Shown here piece by piece: positions 12,148-24,937 of a stretch of DNA of 64,000 bases (position 1 is the stretch's first letter; the number at the start of each line of letters is the position of its first letter). This DNA is from Synchiropus splendidus (Eukaryota > Chordata > Actinopteri > Syngnathiformes > Callionymidae). The stretch spans positions 1,054,001 through 1,118,000 of the forward strand of contig NC_071349.1 of the NCBI RefSeq assembly GCF_027744825.2, in the 5' to 3' direction. A program made the translations under genes and the position numbers. Under the pieces are notes generated by a model, which ran no database searches, was not told the DNA's origin, and saw only the letters and a program-made list of their open reading frames with translations.

Positions 12148-15037
12148 CCCACTATAGCAGAAAGGGTCTTTCTAGTAGTTGCACATCAAATCTAAGCTGT
12201 CAGAAGTGTTGTTCCAAAGTAATCAACATTTTTACGTTTGGCATTTTGGAAACCACCTTATCTCTGGCTGAAAACGCGTTTTCTGCATTGCGCCATAACT
12301 TTTCAGGGAAGCTTCAGAACATGAAATGTTCACCTCCCACTATAGCAGAAAGGGTCTTTCTAGTAGTTGCACATCAAATCTAAGCTGTCTGAAGTGTTTT
12401 TCGAAAGTTATCAACATTTTTACGTTTGGCGTTTTGGAAACCACCTTATCTCAGGCTGAAAACGCGTTTTCTGCATTGTGCCGTAACTTTGGAGGGAAGC
12501 TTCAGAACATGAACTTTTCATGTCCCACTTTAGCAGAAAGGGTCTTTCTAGTAGTTGCACATTAAATCTAAGCTGTCTGAAGTGTTGTTCCAAAGTAATC
12601 AACATTTTTACGTTTGGCGTTTTGGAAACCTCCTTATCTCAGGCTGAAAACGCGTTTTCTGCATTGTGCCATAACTTCTCAGGGAAGCTTCAGAACATGA
12701 AATGTTCACCTCCCACTATAGCAGAAAGGGTCTCTCTAGTAGTTGCACCTCAAATCTAAGCTGTCTGAAGTGTTTTTCGAAAGTTATCAACATTTTCACG
12801 TTTGGCGTTCCGGAATCGACTTTATCTCAGGATGAAAAATCGTTTTCTGCATTGTCCCATAACTTTGCAGGGAAGCTTCAGAACATGAAATTTTCACCTC
12901 CCACTATAGCAGAAAGGGTCTTTCTCGTAGTTGCACATCAAATCTAAGCTGTCTGAAGTGTTTTTCGAAAGTTATAAACATTTTTATGTTTCGCGTTCCG
13001 TAATCGACCTTATCTCAGGATGAAAAATCGTTTTCTGCATTGTCCCATAACTTTCCATGGGAAGCTTCAGAACATGAAATTTTGACCTCCCACTATAGCA
13101 GAAAGGGTCTTTCTAGTAGTTGCACATCAAATCTAAGCTGTCTGAAGTGTTTTTCGAAAGTTATCAACATTTTTATGTTTGGCATTCCGGAATCGACCTT
13201 ATCTCAGGCTGAAAACGCGTTTTACGCATTGTGCCATAACTTTGCAGGGAAGCTTCAGAACATGAAATTTTCACCTCCCACTATAGCAGAAAGGGTCTTT
13301 CTAGTAGTTGCACATCAAATCTAAGCTGTCTCAAGTGTTTTTCGAAAGTTATCAACATTTTTATGTTTGGCGTTCCGGAATCGACCTTATCTCAGGCTGA
13401 AAACGCGTTTTCTGCATTGTGCCATAACTTCTCAGGGAAGCTTCAGAACATGAAATGTTCACCTCCCACTATAGCAGAAAGGGTCTTTCTAGTAGTTGCA
13501 CATCAAAGCTAAGCTGTCTGAAGTGTTTTTCTAAAGTTATCAACATTTTTATGTTTGGCGTTCCGGAACCCACCTTATCTCAGGCTGAAAACGCGTTTTC
13601 GGCATTGTGCCATAACTTTGCTGGGAAGCTTCCGAACATGAAATTTTCACATCCCACTATAGCAAAAATGGTCTTTCTAGTAGTTGCACATCAAATCTAA
13701 GCTGTCTGAAGTGTTTTTCGAAAGTTATCAACATTTTTATTTTTGGCGTTCCGGAATCGACCTTATCTCAGGATGAAAAATCGTTTTCTGCATTGTCCCA
13801 TAACTTTGCAGGGAAGCTTCAGAACATGAAATTTTCACGTCCCACTAAGGCAGAAAGGGTCTTTCTAGTATTTGCACATCAAATCTAAGCTGTCTGAAGT
13901 GTTTTTCGAAAGTTATCAACATTTTTATGTTTGGCGTTCCGGAACCCACGTTATCACAAGCTGAAAACGCGTTTTCTGCATTGTCCCATAACTTAGCAGG
14001 CAAGCTTCAGAACATGAAATTTTCACCTCCCACTATAGCAGAAAGGGTCTTTCTAGTAGTTGCACATTAAATCTAAGCTGTCTGAAGTGTTTTTCGAAAG
14101 TTATCAACATTTTTATGTTTGGCGTTCCGGAATCGACCTTATCTCAGGCTGAAAACGCGTTTTACGCATTGTGCCATAACCTTGCAGGGAAGCTTGAGAA
14201 CATGAAATTTTCACGTCCCACTATAGCAGAAAGGGTCTTTCTAGTAATTGCACATCAAATCTAAGCTGTCTGAAGTGTTTTTCGAAAGTTATCAACATTT
14301 TTACGTTTGGTATTCCGGAATCGACTTTATCTCAGGACGAAAAATCGTTTTCTGCATTGTCCCATAACTTTGCAGGGAAGCTTCAGAACATGAAATTTTC
14401 ACCTCCCACTATAGCAGAAAGGGTCTTTCTAGTAGTTGCACATCAAATATAAGCTGTCTGAAGTGTTTTTCGAAAGTTATGAACATTTTTATGTTTCGCG
14501 TTCCGTAATCGACCTTTTCTCAGGATGAAAAATCGTTTTCTGCATTGTCCCATAACTTTGCATGGAAGCTTGAGAACATGAAATTTTCACCTCCAACTAT
14601 AGCAGAAAGGGTCTTTCTAGTAGTTGCACATCAAATCTAAGCTGTCTGAAGTGTTTTTCGAAAGTTATCAACATTTTTATGTTTGGCGTTCCGGAATCGA
14701 CCTTATCTCAGGCTGAAAACGCGTTTTCTACATTGTGCCATAACTTCCCAGGGAAGCTTCAGAACATGAAATGTTCACCTCCCACTATAGCAGAAAGGGT
14801 CTTTCTAGTAGTTGCACATCAAATCTAAGCTGTCTGAAGTGTTTTTCTAAAGTTATCAACATTTTTATGTTTGGCGTTCCGGAACCCACCTTATCTCAGG
14901 CTGAAAACGCGTTTTCGGTATTGTGCCATAACTTTGCTGGGAAGCTTCCGAACATGAAATTTTCACGTCCCACTATAGCAAAAAGGGTCTTTCTAGTAGT
15001 TGCACATCAAATCTAAGCTGTCTGAAGTGTTTTTCGA
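12148..15037. repeat. Mixed monomers rich in the GTTTTGG and AAAAATCG subtypes
   Basis: About 15 units. The left part continues the subtype with gcgttttggaaacc (loss of the TTCCGGAA palindrome), near 12245, 12433 and 12620. The middle holds units with gatgaaaaatcgttttctg, in which the AAAACGCGTTTT palindrome is destroyed, plus one 189-bp unit with CCATGG at 13055. Two units at about 13330-13700 recur at about 14646-15016, offset 1316 = 7 x 188, marked by cttccgaacatg and agcaaaaa/agcaaaaatgg. No gene-like sequence was seen. Confidence 0.8.
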
Positions 15038-16743
15038 AAGTTATCAACATTTTTATGTTTGGCGTTCCGGAATCGACCTTATCTCAGGCTGAAAACGCGT
15101 TTTACGCATTTTGCCATAACCTTGCAGGGAAGCTTGAGAACATGAAATTTTCACGTCCCACTATAGCAGAAAGGGTCTTTCTAGTATTTGCACATCAAAT
15201 CTAAGCTGTCTGAAGTGTTTTTCCAAAGTTATCAACATTTTTATGTTTGGCGTTCCGGAATCGACCTTATTTCAGGATGAAAAATCGTTTTCTGCATTGT
15301 CCCATAACTTTGCAGGGAAGCTTCAGAACATGAAATTTTCACGTCCCACTATAGCAGAAAGGGTCTTTCTAGTAGTTGCACATCAAATCTAAGCTGTCTG
15401 AAGTGTTTTTCTAAAGTTATCAACATTTTTATGTTTGGCGTTCCGGAACCCACCTTATCTCAGGCTGAAAACGCGTTTTGTGTATTATGCCATAACTTCT
15501 CAGGGAAGCTTCAGAAAATGAAATTTTCACCTCCCACTATAGCAGAAAGGATCTTTCTAGTAGTTGCATATCAAATCTAAGCTGTCTGAAGTGTTTTTCC
15601 AAAGTTATCAACATTTTTATGTTTGGCGTTCTGGAATCGACCTTATCTCAGGCTGAAAACGCGTTTTCTGCATTGTGCCATAACTTTGCAGGGAAGCTTC
15701 AGAACATGAAATTTTCAACTCCCACTATGACAGACAGGGTCTTTGTAGTAGTTACACATCAAATCTAAGCTCTCTGAAGTGTTTTTCCAAAGTTGTCAAC
15801 ATTTTTATGTTTGGCGTTCCGAAACCCACATTATCTCTGGCTGAAAACGCGTTTTCTGCTTTGTGCCATAACTTTGATGGGAATCTTCAGAACATGAAAT
15901 TTTAACCTCCCACAATAGCATAAAGGGTCTTTCTTGTAGTTGCACTTCAAATCTAAGCTGTCTGAAGTGGTTTTCCAAAGTTATCAACATTTTTATGTTT
16001 GGCGTTCCGGAACCCACCTTTTTTCAGGCTGAAAACGCGTTTTCTGCATTGCGCCATAACTTTGCAGGGAAGCTTCAGAACAAGAAATTTTCACCTCCCA
16101 CTATAGCAGAAAGGGTCTTTCTAGTAGTTGCACATCAAATCTAAGCTGTCTGAAATGTTTTTTCCAAACTTATCAACATTTTTATATTTGGCGTTTCGGA
16201 ACCCACCTTATCTCAGGCTGAAAACGCGTTTTCTGCATAGTTCCTTAACTTTGCAGGGAAGCTTCAGAACATGAAATTTTCAACTCCCACTATAACAGAC
16301 AGGGTCCTTGTAGTAGTTGCACATCAAATCCAAGCTGTCTGAAGTGTTTTTCCAAAGTTATCAACATTTTTATGTTTGGCGTTCCGGAACCCACCTTATC
16401 TCAGGCTGAAAACGCATTTTCTGCATTGTGCCATAACTTTGAAGGAAAGCTTCAGAACATGAAAGTTTCACCTCCCACTATAGCAGAAAGGGTCTTTCTA
16501 GTAGTTGCACATCAAATATAAGCTGTCTGATGTGTTTTTCCAAAGTTATCAACATTTTTATGTTTGGCGTTCCGGAACCCACCTTATCTCACGCTGAAAA
16601 CGCGTTTTCTGCATTGTGCCATAACTTTGAAGGAAAGCTTCAGAACACGAAATGTTCACCTCCCACTATAGCAGAAAGGGTCTTTATAGTAGTTGCACAT
16701 CAAATCTAAGCTGTCTGAAGTGTTTTTCGAAAGTTATCAACAT
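15038..16743. repeat. Nine-monomer block duplicated 7335 bp away, copy 2
   Basis: This is the second copy of 7703-9408. It ends near 16743, where this copy reads catttctatg and the first reads cacttttatg, entering a different neighbour. Preservation of many rare variants in order over nine units shows a single block event, not parallel change. Confidence 0.88.
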
Positions 16744-19700
16744 TTCTATGTTTGGCGTTCCAGAATCGACCTTATCTCAGGCTGAAAACGCGATGTCTGC
16801 ATTGTGCCATAACTTTGCAGGGAACCTTTAGAACATGAAATTTTCACCTCCCACTATAGCAGAAAGGGTCTTTCTAGTAGTTGCACATCAAATCTAAGCT
16901 GTCTGAAGTGTTGTTCCAAAGTTATCAACATTTTTACGTTTGGCATTTCGGAAACCACCTTATCTCAGGCTGATAACGCGTGGTCTGCATTGTGCCATAA
17001 CTTTGCATGGAAGCTTCCGAACATGAAATTTTAACCTCCCACTATAGCAGAAAGGGTCTTCCGGGTAGTTGCACATCAAATCTAAGCTGTCTGAAGTGGT
17101 TCTCCAAAGATATCAACATTTTTATGTTTAGCGTTCTGGAACCCACCTTATGTCAGGCTGGAAACGTCTTTTCTGCGTTGTGCCATAACTTTGCAGGGAA
17201 GCTTCAGAACATGAAATTTTCACATCCCACTACTGCAAAAAGGGTCTTTCTGGTAGTTGCACATCAAATCTAAGCTGTCTGAAGTGTTTTTCGAAAGTTA
17301 TCAACATTTTTATGTTTGTCGTTCCGGAACCCACCTTATCTCAGGCTGATAATGCGTTTTCTGCATTGTCCCATAACTTTGCAGGGAAGCTTCAGAACAT
17401 GAAATTTTAACCTCCCACTGTAGCAGAAAGGGTCTTTCTAGTAGTTGCACATCAAATCTAAGCTGTCTGAAGTGGTTTTCCAAAGTTATCAACATTTTTA
17501 TGTTTGGCGTTCCGGAACCCACCTTATCTCAGGCTGAAAACGCGTTTTCTGCATTGTGCCATAACTTCTCAGGGTAGCTTCAGAACATGAAATGTTCACC
17601 GCCCACTATAGCAGAAAGGGTTTTCCTAGTAGTTGCACATCAAATCTAAGCTGTCTGAAGTGTTTTTCCAAAGTTATCAACATTTTTATGATTGGCGTTC
17701 CGGAATCGACCTTATCTCAGGCTGAAAACGCGTTTTACGCATTGTGCCATAACTTTGCAGGGAAGCTTCAGAAAATGAAATTTTCACCGCCCACTATAGC
17801 AGAAAGGGTTTTCCTAGTAGTTGCACATCAAATCTAAGCTGTCTGAAGTGTTTTTCCTAAGTTATCAACATTTTTATGTTTGGCAAACTGGAATCGACCT
17901 TATCTCAGGCTGAAAACGTGTTTTACGCATTGTGCCATAGCTTTGCAGGGAAGCTTCAGAACATGAAATTTTAACCTCCCACTGTAGCAGAAAGGGTCCT
18001 TCTAGTAGTTGCACATCAAATCTAAGCTGTCTGAAGTGTTTTTCGAAAGTTATCAACATTTTTATGTTTGGCGTTCTGGAACCCATCTTATCTCAGTCTG
18101 AAAACGTCTTTTCTGGATTGTGCCATAACTTTGCAAGGAAGCCTCAGAACATGAAATTTTCACCTCCCACTATAGTAGAAAGGGCCTTTCTAGTAGTTGC
18201 CCATCAAATCTAAGCTGTCTGAAGTGTTTTTCCAAAGTTATCAACATTTTTATGTTTGGCGTTCAAGAATCGACCTTATCTCAGGCTGAAAACGCGTTTT
18301 ACGCATTGTGCCATAACTTTGCAGGGAAGCTTCAGAACATCGAATTTTCACCAAACACTACAGCAGAAAGGGTCTTTCTAGTAGTTGCACATCAAATCTA
18401 AGCTGTCTGAAGTGTTTTTCCAAAATTATCAACATTTTTATGTTTGGCGTTCCGGAATCGACTTCATCTCAGACTGAAAACGCGTTTTCGGAATTGTGCC
18501 ATAACTTGGCAGGGAAGCTTCAGAACATGAAATTTTCACCTCCCACTATAGCAGAAAGGGTCTTTCTAGTAGTTGCACTTCAAATCTAAGCTGTCTGAAG
18601 TGTTTTTCCAAAGTTATCAACATTTTTACGTTTGGCGCTCCGGAACCCACATTATCATAGGCTAAAAACACGTTTTTTGCATTGTGCCATAACTTTGCTA
18701 GGAAGCTTCAGAACATGAAATTTTCACATCCCACTATAGCATAAAGGGTCTTTCTAGTAGTTGCACTTCAAATCTAAGCTGTCTGAAATGTTTTTCCCAA
18801 AGTTATCAACATTTTTATGCTTGGTGTTCCGGAATCGACCTTATCTCAGGTTGAAAACGCGTTTTACGCATTGTACCATAACTTTCCAGGGAAGCTTCTG
18901 AATATGAAATTTTCACATCCCACTATAGCATAAATGGGCTTTCTCGTAGTTGCACATCAAATCTAAGCTGTCTGAAGTGTTTTTCCAAAGTTATCAAAAT
19001 TTTTATGTTTGGCGTTCCGGAATCAACCTTATCTCAGGCTGAATACACGTTTTCTGCATTGTGCCATAACTTTGCAGGGAAGCTTCAGAACATGAAATTT
19101 TCACCGCCCACTACAGCAGAAAGGGTCTTTCTAGTAGTTGCACATCAAATCTAAGCTGTCTGAAGTGTTTTTCGAAAGTTATCAACATTTTTATGTTTGG
19201 CGTTACGGAATCAACCTTATCTCAGGCTGAAAACGTGTTTTCTGCATTGTGCCATAACTTTGCAGGGAAGCTTCAGAACATGAAATTTTCACCTTCCACT
19301 ATAGCAGAAAGGGTCTTTCTAGTAGTTGCACATCAAATCTAAGCTGTCTGAAGTGTTTTTCGAAAGTTATCAACATTTTTATGTTTGGTGTTCCGGAATC
19401 AACCTTATCTCAGGCTGAAAACGTGTTTTCTGCATTGTGCCATAACTTTGCAGGGAAGCTTCAGAACATGAAATTTTAACCTCCCACTATAGCAGAAAGG
19501 GTCTTTCTAGTAGTTGCACATCAAATCTAAGCTGTCTGAAGTGTTTTTCCAAAGTTATGAACATTTTTATGTTTGGCGTTTCGGAATCGACCTTATCTCA
19601 GGCTGAAAACGCGATTTCTGCATTGTGCCATAACTTTGCAGGGAAGCTTCAGAGCATGACATTTTCACATCCCACTATAGCAGAAAGGGTCTTTCTAGTA

Positions 19701-20284
19701 GTTGCACATCAAATCTAAGCTGTCTGAAGTGTATTTAGAAAGTTATCAACATTTTTATGTTTGTCGTTACGGAATCAACCTTATCTCAGGCTGAAAACGT
19801 GTTTTCTGCATTGTGCCATAGCTTTGCAGGGAATCTTCAGAACATGAAATTTTAACCTCCCACTAGGCAGAAAGGGTCTTGATAAGTAGTTGCAAATCAA
19901 ATCTGAGCAATCTGAAGTGTTTTCGACAGTTATCAACATTTTTATGTTTGGCGTTCCGGAATCGACCTTATCTCAGGTTGAAAACGCGTTTTACGCATTG
20001 TGCCATAACTTTCCAGGGAAGCTTCTGAATATGAAATTTTCACATCCCACTATAGCATAAAGGGTCTTTCTAGCAGTTGCACGTCAAATCTAAGCTGTCT
20101 GAAGTGTTTTTCCAAAGTTATGAACATTTTTATGTTTGGCGTTCCGGAATCAACCTTATCTCAGGCTGAAAACGCGTTTTCTGCATTGTGCCATAACTTT
20201 GCAGGGAAGTTTCAGAACATGAAATTTTCACCGCCCACTACAGCAGAAAGGGTCTTTCTAGTAGTTGCATATCAAATCTAAGCT
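16744..20284. repeat. Diverged monomers with small internal copies
   Basis: About 19 units of mixed subtype. One unit near 17120-17300 (tgtcaggctggaaacgtc, ttctgcgttgtgcc, cactactgcaaaaaggg) has a dispersed copy near 25200-25380. The stretch around 18800-19100 with caggttgaaaacgcg, cttctgaatatg and agcataaa is echoed around 19930-20230 at offset 1127 (6 x 188 - 1). Adjacent units at about 19160 and 19348 share gaatcaacc with aaacgtgttttctg. Otherwise the monomers are ordinary. Confidence 0.78.
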
Positions 20285-20848
20285 GTTTGAAGTGTTTTTC
20301 CAAAGTTATCAGCATTTTTATGTTTGGCGTTCCGGAATCAACCTTATCTCAGGCTGAAAACGCGTTTTCTGCATTGTGCCATAACTTTGCAGGGAAGCTT
20401 CAGAACATGAAATTTTCACATACCACTATTGCAGAAAAGGTCTTTCTAGTTGTTGCACATCAAATCTAAGCTGTTTGAAGTGTTTTTCCAAAGTTATCAA
20501 CATTTTTATGTTTGGCGTTCTGGAATCGACCTTATCTCAGGCTGAAAACGCGTTTTCTGCATTGTGCCATAACTTTGCAGGGAAGCTTCAGAACATGAAA
20601 TTTTCACATACCACTATTGCAGAAAAGGTCTTTCTAGTTGTTGCACATCAAATCTAAGCTGTTTGAAGTGTTTTTCCAAAGTTATCAACATTTTTATGTT
20701 TGGCGTTCCGGAATCAACCTTATCTCAGGCTGAAAACGGGTTTTCTGCATTGTGTCATAACTTTGCAGGGAAGCTTCAGAACATGAAATTTTCACATACC
20801 ACTATTGCAGAAAAGGTCTTTCTAGTTGTTGCACATCAAATCTAAGCT
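20285..20848. repeat. Three nearly identical consecutive monomers
   Basis: Three units in a row, offset exactly 188, share gctgtttgaag, cacataccactattgcag, aaaaggtc and tagttgttgcac, and differ only at a handful of bases (agcattttt/aacattttt, ccggaatca/ctggaatcg, aacgcg/aacggg, gccata/gtcata). This is the clearest expansion at the single-monomer level in the window. The next unit (20849 on) keeps gctgtttgaag but then diverges. Confidence 0.88.
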
Positions 20849-21208
20849 GTTTGAAGTGTTTTTCCAAAGTTATCAACATTTTTATGTATGGTGTTCCGGA
20901 ATCGACCTTATCTCATTCTGAAAGCGCATTTTACGCATTGTGCCATAACTTTCCAGGGAAGCTTCAGAATATGAAATTTTCACATCCCACTATAGCAGAA
21001 AGGGTGTTTCTAGTAGTTGCACATCAAATCTAAGCTGTCTGAAGTGTTTTTCCAAAGTTATCAACATTTTTATGTTTGGCGTTCTGGAATCGACCTTATC
21101 TCAGGCTGAAAACGCGTTTTCTGCATTGTGCCATAACTTTGCAGGGAAGCTACAGAACTATGAAATTTTCATCTCCCACTATAGCAGAAAGGGTCTTTCT
21201 AGTAGTTG
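20849..21208. repeat. Two ordinary monomers between expansions
   Basis: About two units separate the single-monomer expansion from the next 752-bp pair. The first has tatgtatggtgttccgg and cattctgaaagcgc; the second has gctacagaactatgaaa, with one extra base. Nothing else was seen. Confidence 0.75.
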
Positions 21209-21960
21209 CACATCAAATCTAAGCTGTCTGAAGTGTTTTTCCAAAGTTATCAACATTTTTATGTTTAGCGTTCAGGAATCGACCTTATCTCAGGCTGAAA
21301 ACGCATGTTCTGAATTGTGCCATAACTTCGCAGGGAAGCTTCAGAACATGAAATGTTCACCTCCCACTATAGCAGAAAGGGTCTTCCTAGTAGTTGCACA
21401 TCAAATCTAAGCTGTCTGAAGTGTTTTTCGAAAGTTATCAACATTTTTATGTTTGGCGTTCCAGAATCGACCTTATCTCAGACTGAAAACGCGTGGTCTG
21501 CATAGTGCCATAACTTTGCATGGAAGCTTCCGAACATGAAATTTTAACCTCCCACTATAGCAGAAAGGGTCTTTCTAGTAGCTGCACCTCAAATCTAAAC
21601 TGACTGAAGTGTTTTTGGAAAGTTATCAACATTTTTATGTTTGGCGTTCCAGAATCGACCTTATCTCAGGCTGAAAACGCGTTTTACGCATTGTGCCATA
21701 ACTTCTCAGGCAAGCTTCAGAACATGAAATGTTCACCTCCCACTATAGCAGAAAGGGTCTTTCTAGTAGTTGCACATCAAATCTATGCTGTCTGAAGTGT
21801 TTTTCCATAGTTATCAACATTTTTATGTTTGGCGTTCTGGAATCGACCTTATCTCAGGCTGAAAACGCGTTTTACGCATTGTGCCATAAATTTTCAGGGA
21901 AGCTTCAGAAAATGAAATTTTCACCTCCCACAATAGCAGAAAGGGTCTTTCTTGTAGTTG
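21209..21960. repeat. Four-monomer HOR, copy 1 of a third 752-bp pair
   Basis: From cacatcaaat at 21209 the next 752 bp recur from 21961. Ordered markers are tttagcgttcagg, aaacgcatgttctgaatt, tcagactgaaaacgcgtgg, tgcatagtgcc, gtagctgcacctc, gtgtttttggaaag, ctcaggcaagc and ctatgctgtctg with ttccatagttatc. Parts of these units are also found at about 25700-26050 and 26265-26560. Confidence 0.9.
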
Positions 21961-22712
21961 CACATCAAATCTAAGCTGTCTGAAGTGTTTTTCCAAAGTT
22001 ATCAACATTTTTATGTTTAGCGTTCAGGAATCGACCTTATCTCAGGCTGAAAACGCATGTTCTGAATTGTGCCATAACTTCGCAGGGAAGCTTCAGAACA
22101 TGAAATGTTCACCTCCCACTATAGCAGAAAGGGTCTTCCTAGTAGTTGCACATCAAATCTAAGCTGTCTGAAGTGTTTTTCGAAAGTTATCAACATTTTT
22201 ATGTTTGGCGTTCCAGAATCGACCTTATCTCAGACTGAAAACGCGTGGTCTGCATAGTGCCATAACTTTGCATGGAAGCTTCCGAACATGAAATTTTAAC
22301 CTCCCACTATAGCAGAAAGGGTCTTTCTAGTAGCTGCACCTCAAATCTAAGCTGACTGAAGTGTTTTTGGAAAGTTATCAACATTTTTATGTTTGGCGTT
22401 CCAGAATCGACCTTATCTCAGGCTGAAAACGCGTTTTACGCATTGTGCCATAACTTCTCAGGCAAGCTTCAGAACATGAAATGTTCACCTCCCACTATAG
22501 CAGAAAGGGTCTTTCTAGTAGTTGCACATCAAATCTATGCTGTCTGAAGTGTTTTTCCATAGTTATCAACATTTTTATGTTTGGCGTTCTGGAATCGACC
22601 TTATCCCAGGCTGAAAACGCGTTTTACGCATTGTGCCATAAATTTTCAGGGAAGCTTCAGAAAATGAAATTTTCACCTCCCACAATAGCAGAAAGGGTCT
22701 TTCTTGTAGTTG
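21961..22712. repeat. Four-monomer HOR, copy 2 of a third 752-bp pair
   Basis: Tandem copy of 21209-21960. The differences noticed are single bases (aagctgactg against aaactgactg; atcccaggc against atctcaggc), so this duplication looks young compared with the surrounding monomers. The match stops at 22713, where gtgttgttccaaag begins a different subtype. Confidence 0.9.
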
Positions 22713-23130
22713 CACATCAAATCTAAGCTGTCTGAAGTGTTGTTCCAAAGTTATCAACATTTTTACGCTTGTCGTTGCGGAACCCACCTTATCTCAGGCT
22801 GAAAAGCGTTTTCGGCATTGTGCCATAACTTCTCAAGGAAGCTTCAGAACATGAAATGTTCACCTCCCACTAGAGCAGAAAGGGCCTTTCTAGTAGTTGC
22901 ACATCAAATCTAAGCTGTCTGAAGTGTTTTTCGAAAGTTATCAACATTTTTATGTTTGGCGTTCCGGAACCCACCTTATCTCAAGCTGAAAACGTGTTTT
23001 CTGCATTGTGCCATAACTTTGTAGGGAAGCTTCAGAAAATGAAATGTTCACCTCCCACTATAGCAGAAAGGTTCTTTCTTGTAGTTGCACATCAAATCTG
23101 AGCTGTCTGAAGTGTTTTTCGAAAGTTATG
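22713..23130. repeat. Two-monomer block present three times, copy 1
   Basis: The block is marked by gtgttgttccaaag, ttttacgcttgtcgttgcgg, gctgaaaagcgttttcggc (one base lost from the AAAACGCG core), cactagagcagaaagggcc and caagctgaaaacgtg. It recurs at 26658-27078 (offset 3945) and again at 27220-27640 (562 bp further). It shows exchange between the 21-23 kb and 26-28 kb regions. Confidence 0.85.
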
Positions 23131-23153
23131 TATGGCGTTTTATGTATGGCGTT
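23130..23153. other. Local micro-rearrangement with a 10-bp direct repeat
   Basis: Where other units read gttatcaacatttttatg and then tttggcgttcc, this one reads gttat followed by gtatggcgtt at 23130-23139 and again at 23144-23153. The insertion-replacement duplicates the ggcgtt element next to itself and lengthens the unit by about 2 bp. Other copies of this two-monomer block (27.0 and 27.6 kb) do not have it, so it is private to this copy. It looks like a short replication slippage or template-switch event. Confidence 0.85.
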
Positions 23154-24629
23154 CCGGAATCTACCTTATCTCAGGCTGAAAGCGCGTTTAACGCATTGTG
23201 CCCTAACTTTGCAGGGAACCTTTAGAACATGAAATTTTCACCTCCCACTATAGCAGAAAGGGTCTTTCTAGTAGTTGCACATCAAATCTAAGCTGTCTGA
23301 AGTGTTTTTCGAAAGTTATCAACACTTTTATGTTTGGCCTTCCGAAACCCACCTTATCTCAGGCTGAAAAGCGTTTTTGTGAATTGTGCCATAACTTTTC
23401 AGAGAAGCTTCAGAACATGAAATTTTAACCTCCCACTATAGCAGAAAGGGTCTTTCTAGTAGTTGCACATCAAATCTAAGCTGTCTGAAGTGTTTTTCGA
23501 AAGTTATTAACACTTTTATGTTTGGCGTTCCGAAACCCACCTTATCTCAGGCTGAAAAGCGTTTTTACGCATTGTGCCATAACTTTGTAGGGAAGCTTCA
23601 GAACATGAAATTTTAACCTCCCACTATGGCAGAAAGGGTCTTTCTATTAGGTGCACATCAAATCTAAGCTGTCTGAAGTGTTTTTCGAAAGTTATCAACA
23701 CTTTTATGTTTGGCGTTGCGAAACCCACCTTATCTCAGGCTGAAAAGCGTTTTTGTGCTTTGTGCCATAACTTTTCAGGGAAGCTTCAGAACATGAAATT
23801 TTAACCTCCCACTATAGCAGAAAGGGTCTTTCTAGTAGTTACACATCAAATCTGAGCTGCCTGAAGTGTTTTTCGAAAGTTATCAACATTTTTATGTTTG
23901 GCGTTCCGGAATCGACCTTATCTCAGGCTGAAAAGCGTTTTTCGCATTGTGCCATAACTTCTCAGGGAAGCTTCAGAACATGAAATGTTCACCTCCCACT
24001 ATTGCAGAAAGGGTCTTTCTCGTATTTGCACATCAAATCTAAGCTGTCTGAAGTGTTGTTCCAAAGTTATCAACATTTTTATGTTTGGCGTTCCAGAATC
24101 GACCTTATCTCAGGCTGAAAACGCGTTTTCTGCATTGTGCTATAACTTTGCAGGGAAGCTTCAGAACATGAAATGTTCACCTCCCGCTAAAGCGGAAAGG
24201 GTCTTTCTAGTAGTTGCAAATCAAATCTATGCTGTCTGAAGTGTTTTTCCAAAGTTGTCAACATTTTTATGTTTGGCGTTCCGAAACCCACCTTATCTCA
24301 GGCTGAAAACGCATTTTCCGCATTGTGCCATATATTCTAAGGGAAGGTTCAGAACATGAAATTTTCACCTCCCACTATAGCAGAAAGGGTCTTTCTTGTA
24401 GTTTCACGTGAAATCTAAGCTGTCTGAAGTGTTTTTACAAAGTTATCAACATTTTTATGTTTGGCTTTCGGGAACCCACCTTATCTCAGGCTGAATACGC
24501 GTTTTCTGCATTGTGCCATAACTTTGCAGGGAATCTTCAAAATATGAAATTTTAACCTCCCACTATTGCAGAAAGGGTCTGTCTTGTAGTTGCACATGAA
24601 ATCTAAGCTGTCTGAAGTGTTTTTACAAA
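23154..24629. repeat. Monomers sharing a 1-bp loss in the MluI palindrome
   Basis: Four consecutive units, at about 23360, 23555, 23742 and 23931, read ctgaaaagcgttttt in place of ctgaaaacgcgtttt, which destroys the 12-bp palindrome. The first and third also share ttttgtg after it. The shared change shows they descend from one expanded unit. The rest of the segment is ordinary monomers, including one with ccatatattctaaggg near 24328 that has relatives at 28270, 29210 and 31456. Confidence 0.8.
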
Positions 24630-24937
24630 CTTATCAACATTTTTATGTTTGCCGTTCCGGAATCGACCTTATCTCAGGCTGAAAACGCGTTTTACGCATT
24701 GTGCCATAACTTTGCATAAAGCTTCAGCACATGAAATTTTCACCATCCACTATAGCAGAAAGGGTCTTTCTAGTAGTTGCAGATCAAATCTAAGCTGTCT
24801 GAAATGTTTTTCCAAAGTTATCAACATTTTTATGTTTGGCGTTCTGGAACCCACCTTATCGCAGTCTGAAAACGTCTTTTTTGCATTGTGCCATAACTTT
24901 GCATAAAGCTACAGAACATGAAATTTTCACCTCCCAC
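24630..24937. repeat. Dispersed pair with 27632-27939, copy 1
   Basis: This stretch matches 27632-27939 at offset 3002 (16 x 188 - 6), sharing tgtttgccgttccgg, ttgcataaagcttcagcac, ttcaccatccac, gttgcagatc and gtctgaaaacgtctttttt. The pair diverges near 24937, where this copy has ctcccacgatag and gtcattctag. Confidence 0.82.
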
